64,000 bases of DNA from Mycobacterium sp. OAS707 (GCF_014873705.1 NZ_JADBDS010000001.1:1302001-1366000), one strand, 5' to 3'; shown: positions 9,268-18,402, counted from the first letter of the stretch. Numbers and translations: made by a program. The notes: generated from the sequence alone by a model not told the origin.

Positions 9268-10717
9268 CCGCACGCCCGAACACCATCGATTCCTCGATGG
9301 ACTCGAATGGCCGGCGAAGCACGTCGAGCAGGAAGTTCTGCGATATCTGCCACGGCCTGCGATTGCCCGTCTTCGGCAGCATGTGCAGTCCCCGCTTCAC
9401 GTAACCCGATTCCAGTTTGAACGCAGGCTCCTCGGACATGCCAACGGTGCCGACATGCGGATAGGCATGGGTGTAGCCATGAGAATCCATGTACGCCAAC
9501 AAATTTGCGAACGACTTCGCGGTCAGGTCGGCGCCCAGGGTCCACGAAGCGTTGGTGTAGCCGACACACCACGCGGCGTTCGGAACGTCCTCGAGCATGT
9601 GGCGGCGATACAGAAACCGATCATGCGGGTCGACCTGCCTGCCGTCCACTCTGATCCGCGCGCCGCCAAGCGACTGCAACTGCAGTCCCGTCGCGGTGAC
9701 AATCACGTCGGCGTCCAAATGGCGGCCCGAGCGCAAAACGATGCCCGTGGCATCCATGTGATCGACGTGGTCGGTCACCATCTCGACCCGGCCCTTGGCG
9801 ATCTCCTTGTACAGATCGGCGCCGATGATGAAGCACAACCGCTGATCCCACGGGTTGTACGGCGGATTGAAATGCGTGTCGATGTCGTAGTCCGCCGGCA
9901 GCGTGCTCTCGGCGGTGCGGCGGAGAAAGCGCCTGCTGAACTCGGGCGCCCGGCGGGCGACGACCCACATGACCACCCCGACGATCGCGTTGCGCCAGCG
10001 GACGATCCAGTGAGCGAGCTTCAGCGGCAAGAACTTCCGGAGTGCCACTGCCGTCGGCTCGACCTTGACTGAGGAGATCATGTACGACGGCGTGCGCTGC
10101 AACATCGTCACGTGGGCGGCCCTGTCCGTCAGCGACGGGATGAGACTGACCGCGGTCGCCCCGCTGCCGATGACCACGACTCGTTTGCCTGCGAAGTCCA
10201 GCGATTCGGGCCAGTGCTGGGGATGCACGACCTGGCCATTGAAGGACTCCATTCCGGGAAACGTTGGCGCATAGGGCTCGTCGTAGTTGTAGTAGCCGGT
10301 GCCGAAAAACACGAACCGGCTACGGTACGTCGCGGGGTGGCCATCCTGGTCAACCTGCAGTGTCCACGTGTCGGTCGTCGAGTCCCAGTCAGCGCAACGG
10401 ACGTAGGTGCGGTAACGAATACGCTTGTCGATGCCGTGCTTGCGCGCGGTCTGATCGAGGTATTCCCAGATATGTTCCCCGTCGACGATCATCTCCGGCC
10501 GGGTCCACGGCTCCCACGGAAAGCACAGCGTGTAGATGTCGCTGTCCGATCGAATTCCCGGATACCGGAACAGGTCCCAAGTACCGCCCAACCGCTCCCG
10601 TCGCTCCAAGATCGTCAACGACAGGTGCGGATTGCGTTCGCGGATCCGGTACGCGGCGCCGATGCCGGATATGCCGGCACCGATGATCAGGACATCCGAA
10701 TATTCGGGTTCGCTCAC
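9200..10717 (-). CDS. Flavin-containing/Baeyer-Villiger monooxygenase, EthA-like (copy 1)
   Basis: 505-residue NADPH/FAD monooxygenase. It has the FAD Rossmann motif GAGISGIGAAYR near residue 11, the NADPH Rossmann motif GSGATAVSLIPSL and a Baeyer-Villiger fingerprint FNGQVVHPQHWP (FxGxxxHxxxWP). GGTWDLFRYPGIRSDSD and NASWTL match EthA (Rv3854c) of M. tuberculosis, which activates ethionamide and oxidises ketones. GTG 10717 is preceded by AGGAGG. It starts 11 bp after copy 2, and its C-terminal tail reads into the convergent AraC gene. Confidence 0.92.
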   Translation of the reverse strand: MSEPEYSDVLIIGAGISGIGAAYRIRERNPHLSLTILERRERLGGTWDLFRYPGIRSDSDIYTLCFPWEPWTRPEMIVDGEHIWEYLDQTARKHGIDKRIRYRTYVRCADWDSTTDTWTLQVDQDGHPATYRSRFVFFGTGYYNYDEPYAPTFPGMESFNGQVVHPQHWPESLDFAGKRVVVIGSGATAVSLIPSLTDRAAHVTMLQRTPSYMISSVKVEPTAVALRKFLPLKLAHWIVRWRNAIVGVVMWVVARRAPEFSRRFLRRTAESTLPADYDIDTHFNPPYNPWDQRLCFIIGADLYKEIAKGRVEMVTDHVDHMDATGIVLRSGRHLDADVIVTATGLQLQSLGGARIRVDGRQVDPHDRFLYRRHMLEDVPNAAWCVGYTNASWTLGADLTAKSFANLLAYMDSHGYTHAYPHVGTVGMSEEPAFKLESGYVKRGLHMLPKTGNRRPWQISQNFLLDVLRRPFESIEESMVFGRAATASAGSVPSRATGTRTTRMSS

Positions 10718-10728
10718 CTTGGCACCTC

Positions 10729-12210
10729 CTAGGCGGGTTTCGCCTCCCGAGCCTCCGCGCGGCCGAACACCATCGACTCCTCGATGCGGTCGAGACGATG
10801 GTCGATGGCATCGAGTACGTAGTTGTGCCGCACGTTCCACGGTCGGCGCGTGCCGGACTTCGGCAGCGCGTGCAATGCGCGCTGCACATAACCCGCGTTG
10901 ATGTTCCACGCCGGCTTCTCCGGCATCGGCTTGTCGCCAAGGTGCGGGTAGGCGTGGGTGTACCCGTGACCGTCCATGTAGGCCAACAGTTTTGCGACCG
11001 AACGCGCGGTGAGGTCGGCGCGCAGTGTCCACGATGCGTTGATGTAGCCGACGCACCACGCCATGTTCGGGATGTCCTCGAGCATGTGCTCCTTGTAGAC
11101 GAACCGGTCCTGCGGCTTGATCTCGGCACCGTCGATGCTGATCGCCACCCCACCCAGCGCCTGCAGTTGCAGGCCCGTTGCGGTGACGATCACGTCAGCA
11201 TTCAGGTGGCGGCCGGAGTTCAGCACGATGCCACTGTCGTCGATGTGATCGATCGTGTCGGTGACGACTTCGGCGCGGCCTTGGCCCACCACGCTGTAGA
11301 GATCGTTGTCGAGGATCGCGCACACGCGTTGATCCCATGGGTCGTACCTGGGCTTGAAGTGAACGTCGACCGGATAGCCCTCTGGGAGAGCATTTTTCGC
11401 AAGTGCGCGGATCAATCGTCGGCTGAGCTTCGGCGCCTTGCGCGCGATCGCGTACGTAAGCACGGTGAACAACGTGTTGTACAGCCGAACGGCGGCGAGT
11501 GCGACCCGCGGCGGCAACACTTTTCGGAGCGCCTGCACCACGGGGTTTATCCGGGGCACCGACAACATGTAGGTCGGGGACCGCTGCAACATGGTCACGT
11601 GGCCGGCCTTCTCGGAAAGCGACGGGATCATGCTCACAGCGGTTGCACCGCTGCCGATCACCACCACCCGTTTGCCCGTGTAGTCGAAGCCTTCTGGCCA
11701 GAACTGGGGGTGTAAGACTTCGCCGGTAAACGTCTCGATGCCCGGAAACTCCGGGCGATACGGCTCGTCGTAGTTGTAGTAGCCGGTGCCGAAGAAGACG
11801 AACCGACCGCGGTAGGTCTTCGGGCTACCGTTCTGCTCCGTCTCGACGGCCCACGTATCGGTGGTCGAGTCCCAGTCTGCGGACAGCACCCGGGTGTTGA
11901 ACCGGATGTGCTCGTCGATGCCGTGCTTGCGAGCCGTTTCGCTCAGGTACGCGCGGATGTCGGAGCCGTCGGCCACGTTCTCCGGCCGTCGCCACGGCTC
12001 GTACGGGTAGCTGAGCGTGAAGATGTCACTGTCGGAGCGGATACCGGGATAGCGAAACAAGTCCCAGGTGCCGCCGATGCGGCCACGCCGTTCCAGCACC
12101 GTGTACGACAGCCCGGGATTCTTCTCATGGATCCGGTATGCGGCGCCGATTCCCGAAATTCCTGCGCCGATGATCAGCACGTCGGAGTATTCGACGTCTG
12201 TCGCGGTCAT
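10729..12210 (-). CDS. Flavin-containing/Baeyer-Villiger monooxygenase, EthA-like (copy 2)
   Basis: 493-residue close paralogue of the downstream gene, with the same order of motifs: GAGISGIGAAYR, the fingerprint FTGEVLHPQFWP, GSGATAVSMIPSL and NASWTLRADLTARS. It is a predicted FAD/NADPH enzyme oxygenating ketones, aldehydes or thioamide-like compounds. ATG 12210 follows AAAGGGGG. It sits 41 bp after the LLM oxidoreductase, so LLM, copy 2 and copy 1 probably form one transcript. The pair looks like a tandem duplication. Confidence 0.92.
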   Translation of the reverse strand: MTATDVEYSDVLIIGAGISGIGAAYRIHEKNPGLSYTVLERRGRIGGTWDLFRYPGIRSDSDIFTLSYPYEPWRRPENVADGSDIRAYLSETARKHGIDEHIRFNTRVLSADWDSTTDTWAVETEQNGSPKTYRGRFVFFGTGYYNYDEPYRPEFPGIETFTGEVLHPQFWPEGFDYTGKRVVVIGSGATAVSMIPSLSEKAGHVTMLQRSPTYMLSVPRINPVVQALRKVLPPRVALAAVRLYNTLFTVLTYAIARKAPKLSRRLIRALAKNALPEGYPVDVHFKPRYDPWDQRVCAILDNDLYSVVGQGRAEVVTDTIDHIDDSGIVLNSGRHLNADVIVTATGLQLQALGGVAISIDGAEIKPQDRFVYKEHMLEDIPNMAWCVGYINASWTLRADLTARSVAKLLAYMDGHGYTHAYPHLGDKPMPEKPAWNINAGYVQRALHALPKSGTRRPWNVRHNYVLDAIDHRLDRIEESMVFGRAEAREAKPA

Positions 12211-12251
12211 ACCCAACCCCCTTTGGTCCGGCTGGGTACCACGATAGGGGC

Positions 12252-13241
12252 TCAGCGGTTGAGTGCGTCGACGATCGCGGCGAGCGACTCCACCGCGATC
12301 GGTCCTGGCTGGTAGATGCAGATTCGGTCGGACACTCCTGCCACCCGGTCGCGGATGTGCGCGGCGATGTCGGCGGGGCTGCCGCATGCCGCGATGGTGT
12401 GCAGCACCTCGTCGTCGATCAGCGCGCCCATGTCCTCCCACCGGCCCTGTTTGGACAGCTTGTTGAGCTCGGGCTGCAGCTCACCCCAGCCGTGCACGTC
12501 CAGGACGGGCCGGTAGGCGGGCGTCGACCCGTAGAACGCAAGCAGCCTGCGGGTGGCGGCGTGGTCTTCGTCTTTGTCGCCTGCAGACACGATGATCTCC
12601 GGCACCACCGCGAAGTCGCCCTCGGCGCGGCCAGCAGCGGCAAGCCCCTCCCGCACGGCCGGCATCGTCGCTTCCTGCAGAAACCGCTTGGAGCCGAACG
12701 GCATGACAAGCAAACCGTCGGCGACCTCGGCGGTGGCCCGTGTCAGCCGCGGCCCGAGCGCCCCGACGTAGATCGGCGGCGGGCCGTACGGGTTGGCGCC
12801 GGGGCTGAAGGTCGGCGTCATCAGCGTGTGCCGGTAGTACTCCCCGCGGAAGTCGAGCCGTTGGCCGGAGTTCCACGCCGCGAAGATGGCCCGCAATGCG
12901 CGCACCAATTCCGTCATCCTGGCAACCGGCCGGTCGAACTCGGCGCCGAACCGCTTCTCGATCTGCGCCCGCACCTGCGTGCCGAGGCCGAGCGTGAACC
13001 GACCCTTGGTCAGCAACTGCAAGTCATTGGCTTGGTGGGCGAGATGAATCGGGTTGCGGGGAAACGCAATCGCGACGTTGGTCATCAGATCGAGGCCTTC
13101 GACAGCCGCGGCCAGGGCCAGCGGTGTGAACACGTCGTGCGGCCCCTCGAAGGTGAACACCCCGCAGGCACCGGCTTCGTGCAGCACGTGGGCGCGTTCC
13201 TTGGCATCCGTCGGCCCGAACAGCGCTGTCATCACCCTCAC
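12252..13241 (-). CDS. LLM class F420-dependent oxidoreductase
   Basis: 329-residue luciferase-like TIM-barrel protein of the actinobacterial F420 subgroup. The N-terminus reads ALFGPTDAKERAHVL and is followed by GVFTFEGPHDVFTPLALAA, then LTKGRFTLGLGTQVRAQIEKRFG and PPIYVGALGP in the family order. F420 binding is inferred from the subgroup. GTG 13241 matches the usual family N-terminus; ATG 13232 is an alternative. It heads a probable operon with the two EthA-like monooxygenases and is divergent from the amine oxidase, with about 20 bp between starts. Confidence 0.86.
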   Translation of the reverse strand: MRVMTALFGPTDAKERAHVLHEAGACGVFTFEGPHDVFTPLALAAAVEGLDLMTNVAIAFPRNPIHLAHQANDLQLLTKGRFTLGLGTQVRAQIEKRFGAEFDRPVARMTELVRALRAIFAAWNSGQRLDFRGEYYRHTLMTPTFSPGANPYGPPPIYVGALGPRLTRATAEVADGLLVMPFGSKRFLQEATMPAVREGLAAAGRAEGDFAVVPEIIVSAGDKDEDHAATRRLLAFYGSTPAYRPVLDVHGWGELQPELNKLSKQGRWEDMGALIDDEVLHTIAACGSPADIAAHIRDRVAGVSDRICIYQPGPIAVESLAAIVDALNR

Positions 13242-13260
13242 GACGTGAGAGCCTAGTGGC

Positions 13261-14646
13261 GTGAGCATTGCAGCCGGCGATGAGCGCTCGCGCGAAGAGC
13301 AGACAGCCAATGTCGACGTCGTCGTCGTTGGTGCCGGGTTCGCGGGGCTGGCGGCCGCACGTGACCTGGTGCGGTTGGGTCACGACGTCGTGGTACTCGA
13401 AGGCCGTGACCGCGTCGGGGGACGTTCGTCAACAACGACGATCGCGGACACACCGGTCGATCTCGGCGGAACATTCGTCGGGCCGACCCAGGATGCCGTC
13501 GTTGCCCTGGCCAAGGAACTCGGCTGTGAGACGGTGCGGACGTACAGCCGAGGCAAGAACCTGATCCGGTGGCACGGCAAGGTGCGGTCGTATCGCAGCA
13601 CGATTCCGAAGTTGTCGATCATCGAACTGCTCGACGTGTCCCGGATTCAGTGGCGATTCGAACGCGTCTGCAGGCGGGTTCCGGTGGACAAACCATGGAC
13701 GTCGCCGATCGCCGAGATCCTCGACTCCAAGACCCTTGATGAGTGGCTGCGCTATGTGCATGCGAGCGCATCGACGCGGAATCTGATGGCGATCATGTCC
13801 CGCGTGACATGGGGGTGCGAACCCGAGGAAGTCTCCATGTTGCACGCCACCCGCTACATCAAGGCTGCGGGTGGACTCGGCCGAATGCTCGATGTCGAAA
13901 ACGGCGCCCAGCAAGACCGCTTTCCCGGTGGCACACAACAGATTGCGCTGCGGATCGCCGACGAGCTCGGCGATCGCGTAGTGCTGTGCGCGGTGGTGCA
14001 CAACATCGAACGGCGTTCCGACGGAACACTTGTCGTCAGCTCTGACCGTGGCGACGTCACGGCTAAGGCCGTCATCGTGGCGATACCTCCACAGCACCGG
14101 GCAGGCATCGCGTTCGACCCACCGCTGCCGCCCGAGTACGAAAAGCTTACGGAGCACTGGCCGCAAGGCAACTTGAGTAAGGCGTACGTGGCCTATGAGA
14201 CGCCGTTCTGGCGCACCAACGGTTGCTCCGGTGAAGCGCTCTCTGACGAAGGGCCGGTGTTCATCACCTTCGACGTCAGCCCCGGCGACGCGGGGCCCGG
14301 CATCTTGCTGGGCTTCACCGACGCGCGCACATTCGACCCGCTTCCTGCCGAGCAACGGCGCGCCCAGGCGCTCGACGGGTTCGCGGCGCTGTTCGGTGAC
14401 AAAGCCCGCCAGCCGATCGACTATCTCGACCATTGCTGGGGCGCAGAGGAATTCGCGCCAGGCGGCCCGACGGCCGCTGTTCCACCAGGGTCATGGACGA
14501 CGTATGGGCCGTGGCTGCGCAAGCCGATCGACGGCATCTACTGGGCGGGGACGGAGACCGCCGACGAATGGACGGGATTTCTCGACGGCGCGGTGCGCTC
14601 GGGTAAGCGGGCAGCCGACGAAGTGCACCGGGCGCTGACCGGTTAG
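13261..14646 (+). CDS. Flavin monoamine oxidase family protein
   Basis: 461-residue FAD enzyme oxidising an amine. FAD-binding [15 protein letters not shown] lies near residue 22 with [12 protein letters not shown] after it, and the C-terminal FAD contact is [18 protein letters not shown], characteristic of monoamine oxidases. It resembles mycobacterial AofH-type proteins; substrate unknown. The first about 17 residues contain a short DNA repeat (13278-13300), so the functional start could be later. Divergent from the LLM gene. Confidence 0.9.
   Translation: MSIAAGDERSREEQTANVDVVVVGAGFAGLAAARDLVRLGHDVVVLEGRDRVGGRSSTTTIADTPVDLGGTFVGPTQDAVVALAKELGCETVRTYSRGKNLIRWHGKVRSYRSTIPKLSIIELLDVSRIQWRFERVCRRVPVDKPWTSPIAEILDSKTLDEWLRYVHASASTRNLMAIMSRVTWGCEPEEVSMLHATRYIKAAGGLGRMLDVENGAQQDRFPGGTQQIALRIADELGDRVVLCAVVHNIERRSDGTLVVSSDRGDVTAKAVIVAIPPQHRAGIAFDPPLPPEYEKLTEHWPQGNLSKAYVAYETPFWRTNGCSGEALSDEGPVFITFDVSPGDAGPGILLGFTDARTFDPLPAEQRRAQALDGFAALFGDKARQPIDYLDHCWGAEEFAPGGPTAAVPPGSWTTYGPWLRKPIDGIYWAGTETADEWTGFLDGAVRSGKRAADEVHRALTG
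13278..13300. repeat. Short dispersed repeat, copy 1
   Basis: A 23-base sequence, CGATGAGCGCT then C then GCGCGAAGAGC, that recurs with one mismatch at 18380-18402. Here it lies inside the N-terminal codons of the amine oxidase. Short GC-rich repeats of this kind are scattered in mycobacterial genomes; identification as a repeat family is from the two copies here only. Confidence 0.5.
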
Positions 14647-14668
14647 CGGCGGAGACGAACGCGAAAAC

Positions 14669-15277
14669 TCAAGGGCCTGCGACGATCGTGCGGGCGAGCG
14701 CCTTTGCGTTAGTGGCGATGCGGCGTTGACTGAGCTTGGCTTCTCGGCGCTGGAAGGCGTACAGCTGGGCATCCACCGACGCGAGCAGCATGTCGGCGTA
14801 CCAGCCGGCGTCCTTGGCGTCCAGGTCCGCCCGCAGCTCACGCAGGAGGAGGACGACATGCTGACGCCAACCGCCGTAGGCGCCGACCTTCAGCCGGCCC
14901 GGCGGCGTGGCTTCAGTAGCCAGAAGTGCGCCCAGATTGCGCTCGGTCAACGCCACCAACGCGTCGATGAATGCCGCCAATCTTTCGTCAGCGGGGGCGC
15001 CGGGCCCTAGCGGCGGTGCCCCCCGCAGGATGGCCTCCTGCAGCGTGCGCTCGTCGTCCCCGATCACCGCGGCCAGCAGTCCGGCCTTGTCGCCGAAGCG
15101 CCGATACAGCGTGCCGACGCCGACGCCTGCTGCTTGCGCGATGTCACGCATATCGAGCTTGGTCGCCTCGGGTGAGCGCAACAGGGATCGCGCCGTCTGC
15201 AGCAGCCGTTCCTCGTTGCGTGCCGCCGCTTCACGCTGAGGGCGCCACGGCCCACCCTCGGATGCCCGCTCTGACAT
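14669..15277 (-). CDS. TetR family transcriptional regulator
   Basis: 202-residue regulator with helix-turn-helix MRDIAQAAGVGVGTLYRRFGDKAGL near residues 40-65 and an alpha-helical effector domain. ATG 15277 is chosen because AGGATGG precedes it at the right spacing; ATG 15286 is also in frame. It is divergent from the NAD(P)H oxidoreductase gene, and two inverted repeats lie between them, so it probably represses itself and that operon. Confidence 0.88.
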   Translation of the reverse strand: MSERASEGGPWRPQREAAARNEERLLQTARSLLRSPEATKLDMRDIAQAAGVGVGTLYRRFGDKAGLLAAVIGDDERTLQEAILRGAPPLGPGAPADERLAAFIDALVALTERNLGALLATEATPPGRLKVGAYGGWRQHVVLLLRELRADLDAKDAGWYADMLLASVDAQLYAFQRREAKLSQRRIATNAKALARTIVAGP

Positions 15278-15293
15278 AGCTACCATCCTAGAT

Positions 15294-15310
15294 GCGGAAT
15301 AGAGTTCCGC
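15294..15310. promoter_or_regulatory. Inverted repeat, probable TetR operator 1
   Basis: GCGGAA-5 bases-TTCCGC, a perfect 6-base dyad 16 bp upstream of the TetR start. It shares the GGAA/TTCC arms of the neighbouring dyad at 15324-15350. Confidence 0.5.
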
Positions 15311-15323
15311 ACCCGGTCGTTAT

Positions 15324-15350
15324 CAGGTGCGGAACATAATTCCGTACCTG
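15324..15350. promoter_or_regulatory. Inverted repeat, probable TetR operator 2
   Basis: A 27-base near-perfect palindrome with arms CAGGT-N-CGGAA and TTCCG-N-ACCTG around a 5-base centre, ending 12 bp before the GTG of the NAD(P)H oxidoreductase. Position and symmetry fit the operator of the divergent TetR regulator. Confidence 0.6.
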
Positions 15351-15362
15351 GAAGGGGCACAC

Positions 15363-16037
15363 GTGAACGACTCGACAAGCGCACCCACTACGTCGCGGGT
15401 GCTGTTCGTGACCGCTTCGCCACGGAAGGACTCGCATTCCGTCCATCTCGCGCAAGCGTTTCTTGACAGTTACCGCAGTGTGCTGCCGAACACAGAGGTG
15501 GACCGGCTCAACACCTTCACCGATCTGCCGACGTTCGACGCACAACACGTCAGCGCCAAGATGGCGGTCATCGCGCGCGGTCCGGTACCGGAGACCGCGA
15601 GGAAGCACTGGGCGGAAGTACTCGAGGTCGCGGCTCGAGTGCAGGCGGCCGATACGCTGGTCTTCGCGGTGCCGATGTGGAACGGCGGAATACCTTGGTC
15701 GCTAAAGCTTTTCATCGACATCGTCACCCAGCCTGGGGTGGCGTTTCGCTTCGACCCTGCGACGGGATACTCGGGGTTGCTGGGCGGTCGTCGCGCAGTG
15801 GTGGCCTACGCCAGCAGGGTCTACGCCCCAGATGTGCCCCCTGCCTTCGGTATCGATCACCAGTCCACCTATTTCGGATGGTGGCTCCGGTACTGCGGCA
15901 TAGCCGACATTCACGAATTACGGATACAGCCAACGCATCCAAGCGAAACGCTTGCCGCAGAGCGGAAGCGAGCGACGGAAGAGGCGCGCATTTTGGGCCA
16001 CGCACTGGCCACCTCCCCGGTTCGGGTGGCCCGGTGA
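15363..16037 (+). CDS. FMN-dependent NAD(P)H oxidoreductase (azoreductase-like)
   Basis: 224-residue flavodoxin-fold protein of the AzoR/NQO family. The N-terminal phosphate-binding loop is VTASPRKDSHSVHLAQAF, and the flavin-contact motif AVPMWNGGIPWSLKLFID lies near residues 100-117. Predicted to reduce quinones, azo or nitro compounds with NAD(P)H. GTG 15363 lies just after the 27-base palindrome. Its stop overlaps the start of the SMR transporter gene (GTGA). Confidence 0.86.
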   Translation: MNDSTSAPTTSRVLFVTASPRKDSHSVHLAQAFLDSYRSVLPNTEVDRLNTFTDLPTFDAQHVSAKMAVIARGPVPETARKHWAEVLEVAARVQAADTLVFAVPMWNGGIPWSLKLFIDIVTQPGVAFRFDPATGYSGLLGGRRAVVAYASRVYAPDVPPAFGIDHQSTYFGWWLRYCGIADIHELRIQPTHPSETLAAERKRATEEARILGHALATSPVRVAR

Positions 16038-16354
16038 ACCCCTGGGCGTGGCTGCTCACCGCCGCCGCGGCGGAAGTCGCATGGTCGCAGAGCATCAAGC
16101 CCACCGATGGCTTCACGCGGGTCCTTCCCACCCTCCTGTGCTTCGTCCTCGGAGTCGCCGCCGTCTATCCGCTGACTCGGGCCATGCAGGGCATTCCGGT
16201 CGGCACGGCCTACACCGTGTTCACCGGGATCGGTGCGACGGGCGCGGTGGTGCTGGGCATCGTGGCGTACGGCGACCCGGTGACAGCGCTGCGACTGACC
16301 GGCATCACGCTTGTCGTCGCGGGCGTGATCGCGTTGCGCGCCTCTGGCGGATGA
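16034..16354 (+). CDS. Small multidrug resistance (SMR/EmrE-type) transporter
   Basis: 106 residues, the standard SMR length, with four hydrophobic helices. The membrane-embedded Glu of EmrE (Glu14) corresponds to the Glu in AAAAEVAWSQSIK near residue 13. GTAYTVFTGIGATGAVVLGI is the conserved third helix. It is predicted to export cationic drugs in exchange for protons. Coupled to the upstream reductase and probably under the same TetR control, suggesting a detoxify-and-export operon. Confidence 0.9.
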   Translation: MNPWAWLLTAAAAEVAWSQSIKPTDGFTRVLPTLLCFVLGVAAVYPLTRAMQGIPVGTAYTVFTGIGATGAVVLGIVAYGDPVTALRLTGITLVVAGVIALRASGG

Positions 16355-16359
16355 CTTGG

Positions 16360-17358
16360 TCAGGCGCTGCGCTGCCGGCTCGCCGACTCGATCAGCATCC
16401 GCAGATGCTTGTTGACGTCGTCGGGACGCTCGACGATGGCACAATGCCCGCCTGGTAGCTCGACGAACGACGCCAGGTTCGGCGCCATCCTGGCGATGTG
16501 CCGCGACGAAACCATCGGCAGCAGACGGTCTTTCGTGCTTCCGATGACCAGCGTCGGCGCGGTCAGGTTTTTCAGCCCGATGTGCTCGGGACCGAGAGTG
16601 TCGACCAGCGCGCGGGCCCAACCGCCACGGCCCGCCGGCGGCGTCGAGGTGAACAACTCGTAGATGAAGTCGACGATGGCGGGATCGGCGTCGCGTCCGA
16701 CCGCGATCGTCGAGACAAATCGCCGACTCGGACGATCCACTGCGCGCAAAAGCGGTGCCGCACCGAAAGTTCTGAGCAGCGTGCCCGCCGCACGAACCCT
16801 GGCATCGGCCAGCGGCGGGGGCACCGGAAGAAATTTCACGTTGCGCAGCAGATCACCGGTCGTGGTGTTGATCAGCGCGACGGCGTCGACGCGTTGCGGG
16901 ACCCGGTCCGGGAACCGGTCGGCCCACGACGTGATTGCGATGCCGCCCATCGAGTGGCCCGCGATGACTGCGCGCTCACCGGGCGCCAGCGTCGCGTCCA
17001 GCACAGAGTCGAGATCCTCGGCGAGGATGTCGAGGCTGTAGCGGTGGCGGTGGGGCGGCACCGCGCTCTTGCCGTGGCCGCGGTGGTCGAATGCGATGAC
17101 GCGGTAATCGTTGGACAAATCCGCGATCTGGTAGGCCCACACCCGAAGAGCGCAGGTGATGCCGTGGGCGAGCACGATCGGGTAGCCGTCTTCTGGTCCG
17201 AAGACCTCGGCGTGCAGGCGGATGCCGTCTTTGGAGCGAACGGGAACGACGCGGCCCTTGGGTAATGCCTCAGCCGCGGCGAATTTTCTGGCCGGCGAAC
17301 CGGCCTCCTGGCCACGTCCCATACGTGCTCCCATCGAGTTCGGCAACGCTGCCGTCAA
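16360..17358 (-). CDS. Alpha/beta hydrolase
   Basis: 332-residue alpha/beta hydrolase fold protein: oxyanion region VLAHGITCA near residue 63, nucleophile elbow GHSMGG with Ser about 136, and late His in LPGGHCAIVERPDDVN. No signal peptide; substrate unknown. The first about 30 residues are poorly conserved in appearance, so ATG 17334 or 17322 may be the true start. Convergent with the SMR gene and divergent from the quinone oxidoreductase. Confidence 0.88.
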   Translation of the reverse strand: MTAALPNSMGARMGRGQEAGSPARKFAAAEALPKGRVVPVRSKDGIRLHAEVFGPEDGYPIVLAHGITCALRVWAYQIADLSNDYRVIAFDHRGHGKSAVPPHRHRYSLDILAEDLDSVLDATLAPGERAVIAGHSMGGIAITSWADRFPDRVPQRVDAVALINTTTGDLLRNVKFLPVPPPLADARVRAAGTLLRTFGAAPLLRAVDRPSRRFVSTIAVGRDADPAIVDFIYELFTSTPPAGRGGWARALVDTLGPEHIGLKNLTAPTLVIGSTKDRLLPMVSSRHIARMAPNLASFVELPGGHCAIVERPDDVNKHLRMLIESASRQRSA

Positions 17359-17410
17359 AAGCAGCCTACCGGTCGGTTGGGCGCTGTCGCCGCAGGAGTT
17401 AAATGGTGCG

Positions 17411-18385
17411 ATGCGCGCGATTCAAATTGCCCAGCTCGATGGCCCGCAAGCTGCGAAGATCGTCGAGATCGACGAGCCGACTGCCGGTGACGGCGAGGTC
17501 CTCATCGACGTATACGCCGCCGGTGTGGCGTTCCCCGACGCCCTGCAATCACGCGGGCTTTACCAGTACAAGCCAGAGATGCCCTACACACCGGGCGCGG
17601 AGATCGCGGGCGTGGTGCGCAGCGCACCTGATGGCGCGCACGTGGCGGCGGGTGATCGCGTTGCGGCACTGACCATGCTGTGCGGCGCGATGGCGGAAGT
17701 CGTTGCGCTGCAACCCGATCGAGTGTTCAAGCTGCCGGACACGGTGTCGTTCGAGGCAGGCGCGGGCCTACTGTTCAACGACCTGACCATGCATCACGCG
17801 CTGCGCACACGCGGTCGGCTCGCCGAGGGCGAGACGGTTCTGGTGCACGGCGCGGCCGGTGGCATCGGGACATCGACGCTGCGGCTGGCTCCGGCGTGGG
17901 GCGCTTCGCGCACGATCGCGGTGGTCAGCACCGAGGACAAGATCGCGATCGCGAAAGCGGCGGGCGCTTCGGACGTGGTGCTGGCCGACGGGTTCAAAGA
18001 CGCCGTCAAGGAACTGACCGGCGGGCGCGGCGTCGACATCGTCGTCGACCCAGTTGGCGGCGACCGGTTCACTGACTCGCTGCGGTCGCTGGCACCCGGC
18101 GGACGACTACTGGTCATCGGCTTCACCGGCGGCGACATCCCGACCGTGAAGGTCAACCGGCTGCTGCTGAACAACGTCGATGCCGTCGGCGTCGGCTGGG
18201 GCGCCTGGAGCCTGACTCACCCCGGTTATCTGGGCGAGCAGTGGGCCGAGCTGGAGCCGCTCCTGGCATCGGGCAGGGTGTCGGCGCCCGAGCCGATCGT
18301 CTACCCGCTCGAGCAGGCCGCCGATGCGATCGCCTCGCTGGAGGACCGGACCGCGAAGGGCAAGGTCGTCGTCAAGTTGCGATGA
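17411..18385 (+). CDS. NADPH:quinone oxidoreductase family protein (zinc-free MDR)
   Basis: 324-residue medium-chain dehydrogenase/reductase. PYTPGAEIAGVV and GDRVAAL mark the catalytic domain, and the NADPH Rossmann motif HGAAGGIGTSTLRLA lies near residue 155. No structural-zinc cysteine cluster is present, as in quinone oxidoreductases. ATG 17411 begins directly with MRAIQIAQLDGP, the family N-terminus. Electron acceptor unknown. It ends 3 bp before the convergent glycerate kinase gene. Confidence 0.88.
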   Translation: MRAIQIAQLDGPQAAKIVEIDEPTAGDGEVLIDVYAAGVAFPDALQSRGLYQYKPEMPYTPGAEIAGVVRSAPDGAHVAAGDRVAALTMLCGAMAEVVALQPDRVFKLPDTVSFEAGAGLLFNDLTMHHALRTRGRLAEGETVLVHGAAGGIGTSTLRLAPAWGASRTIAVVSTEDKIAIAKAAGASDVVLADGFKDAVKELTGGRGVDIVVDPVGGDRFTDSLRSLAPGGRLLVIGFTGGDIPTVKVNRLLLNNVDAVGVGWGAWSLTHPGYLGEQWAELEPLLASGRVSAPEPIVYPLEQAADAIASLEDRTAKGKVVVKLR

Positions 18386-18402
18386 GCGCTAGCGCGAAGA
18401 GC
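18380..18402. repeat. Short dispersed repeat, copy 2
   Basis: One mismatch from the copy at 13278-13300 (CGATGAGCGCT then A then GCGCGAAGAGC). It spans the stop codon of the quinone oxidoreductase and the end of the convergent glycerate kinase gene. Confidence 0.5.

Noticed and set aside
12357..13256. 299-codon plus-strand frame
   Set aside because: Antisense shadow of the LLM oxidoreductase; no recognisable domain or ribosome-binding site.
13429..14433. 334-codon minus-strand frame
   Set aside because: Antisense to the flavin amine oxidase; composition is that of a shadow.
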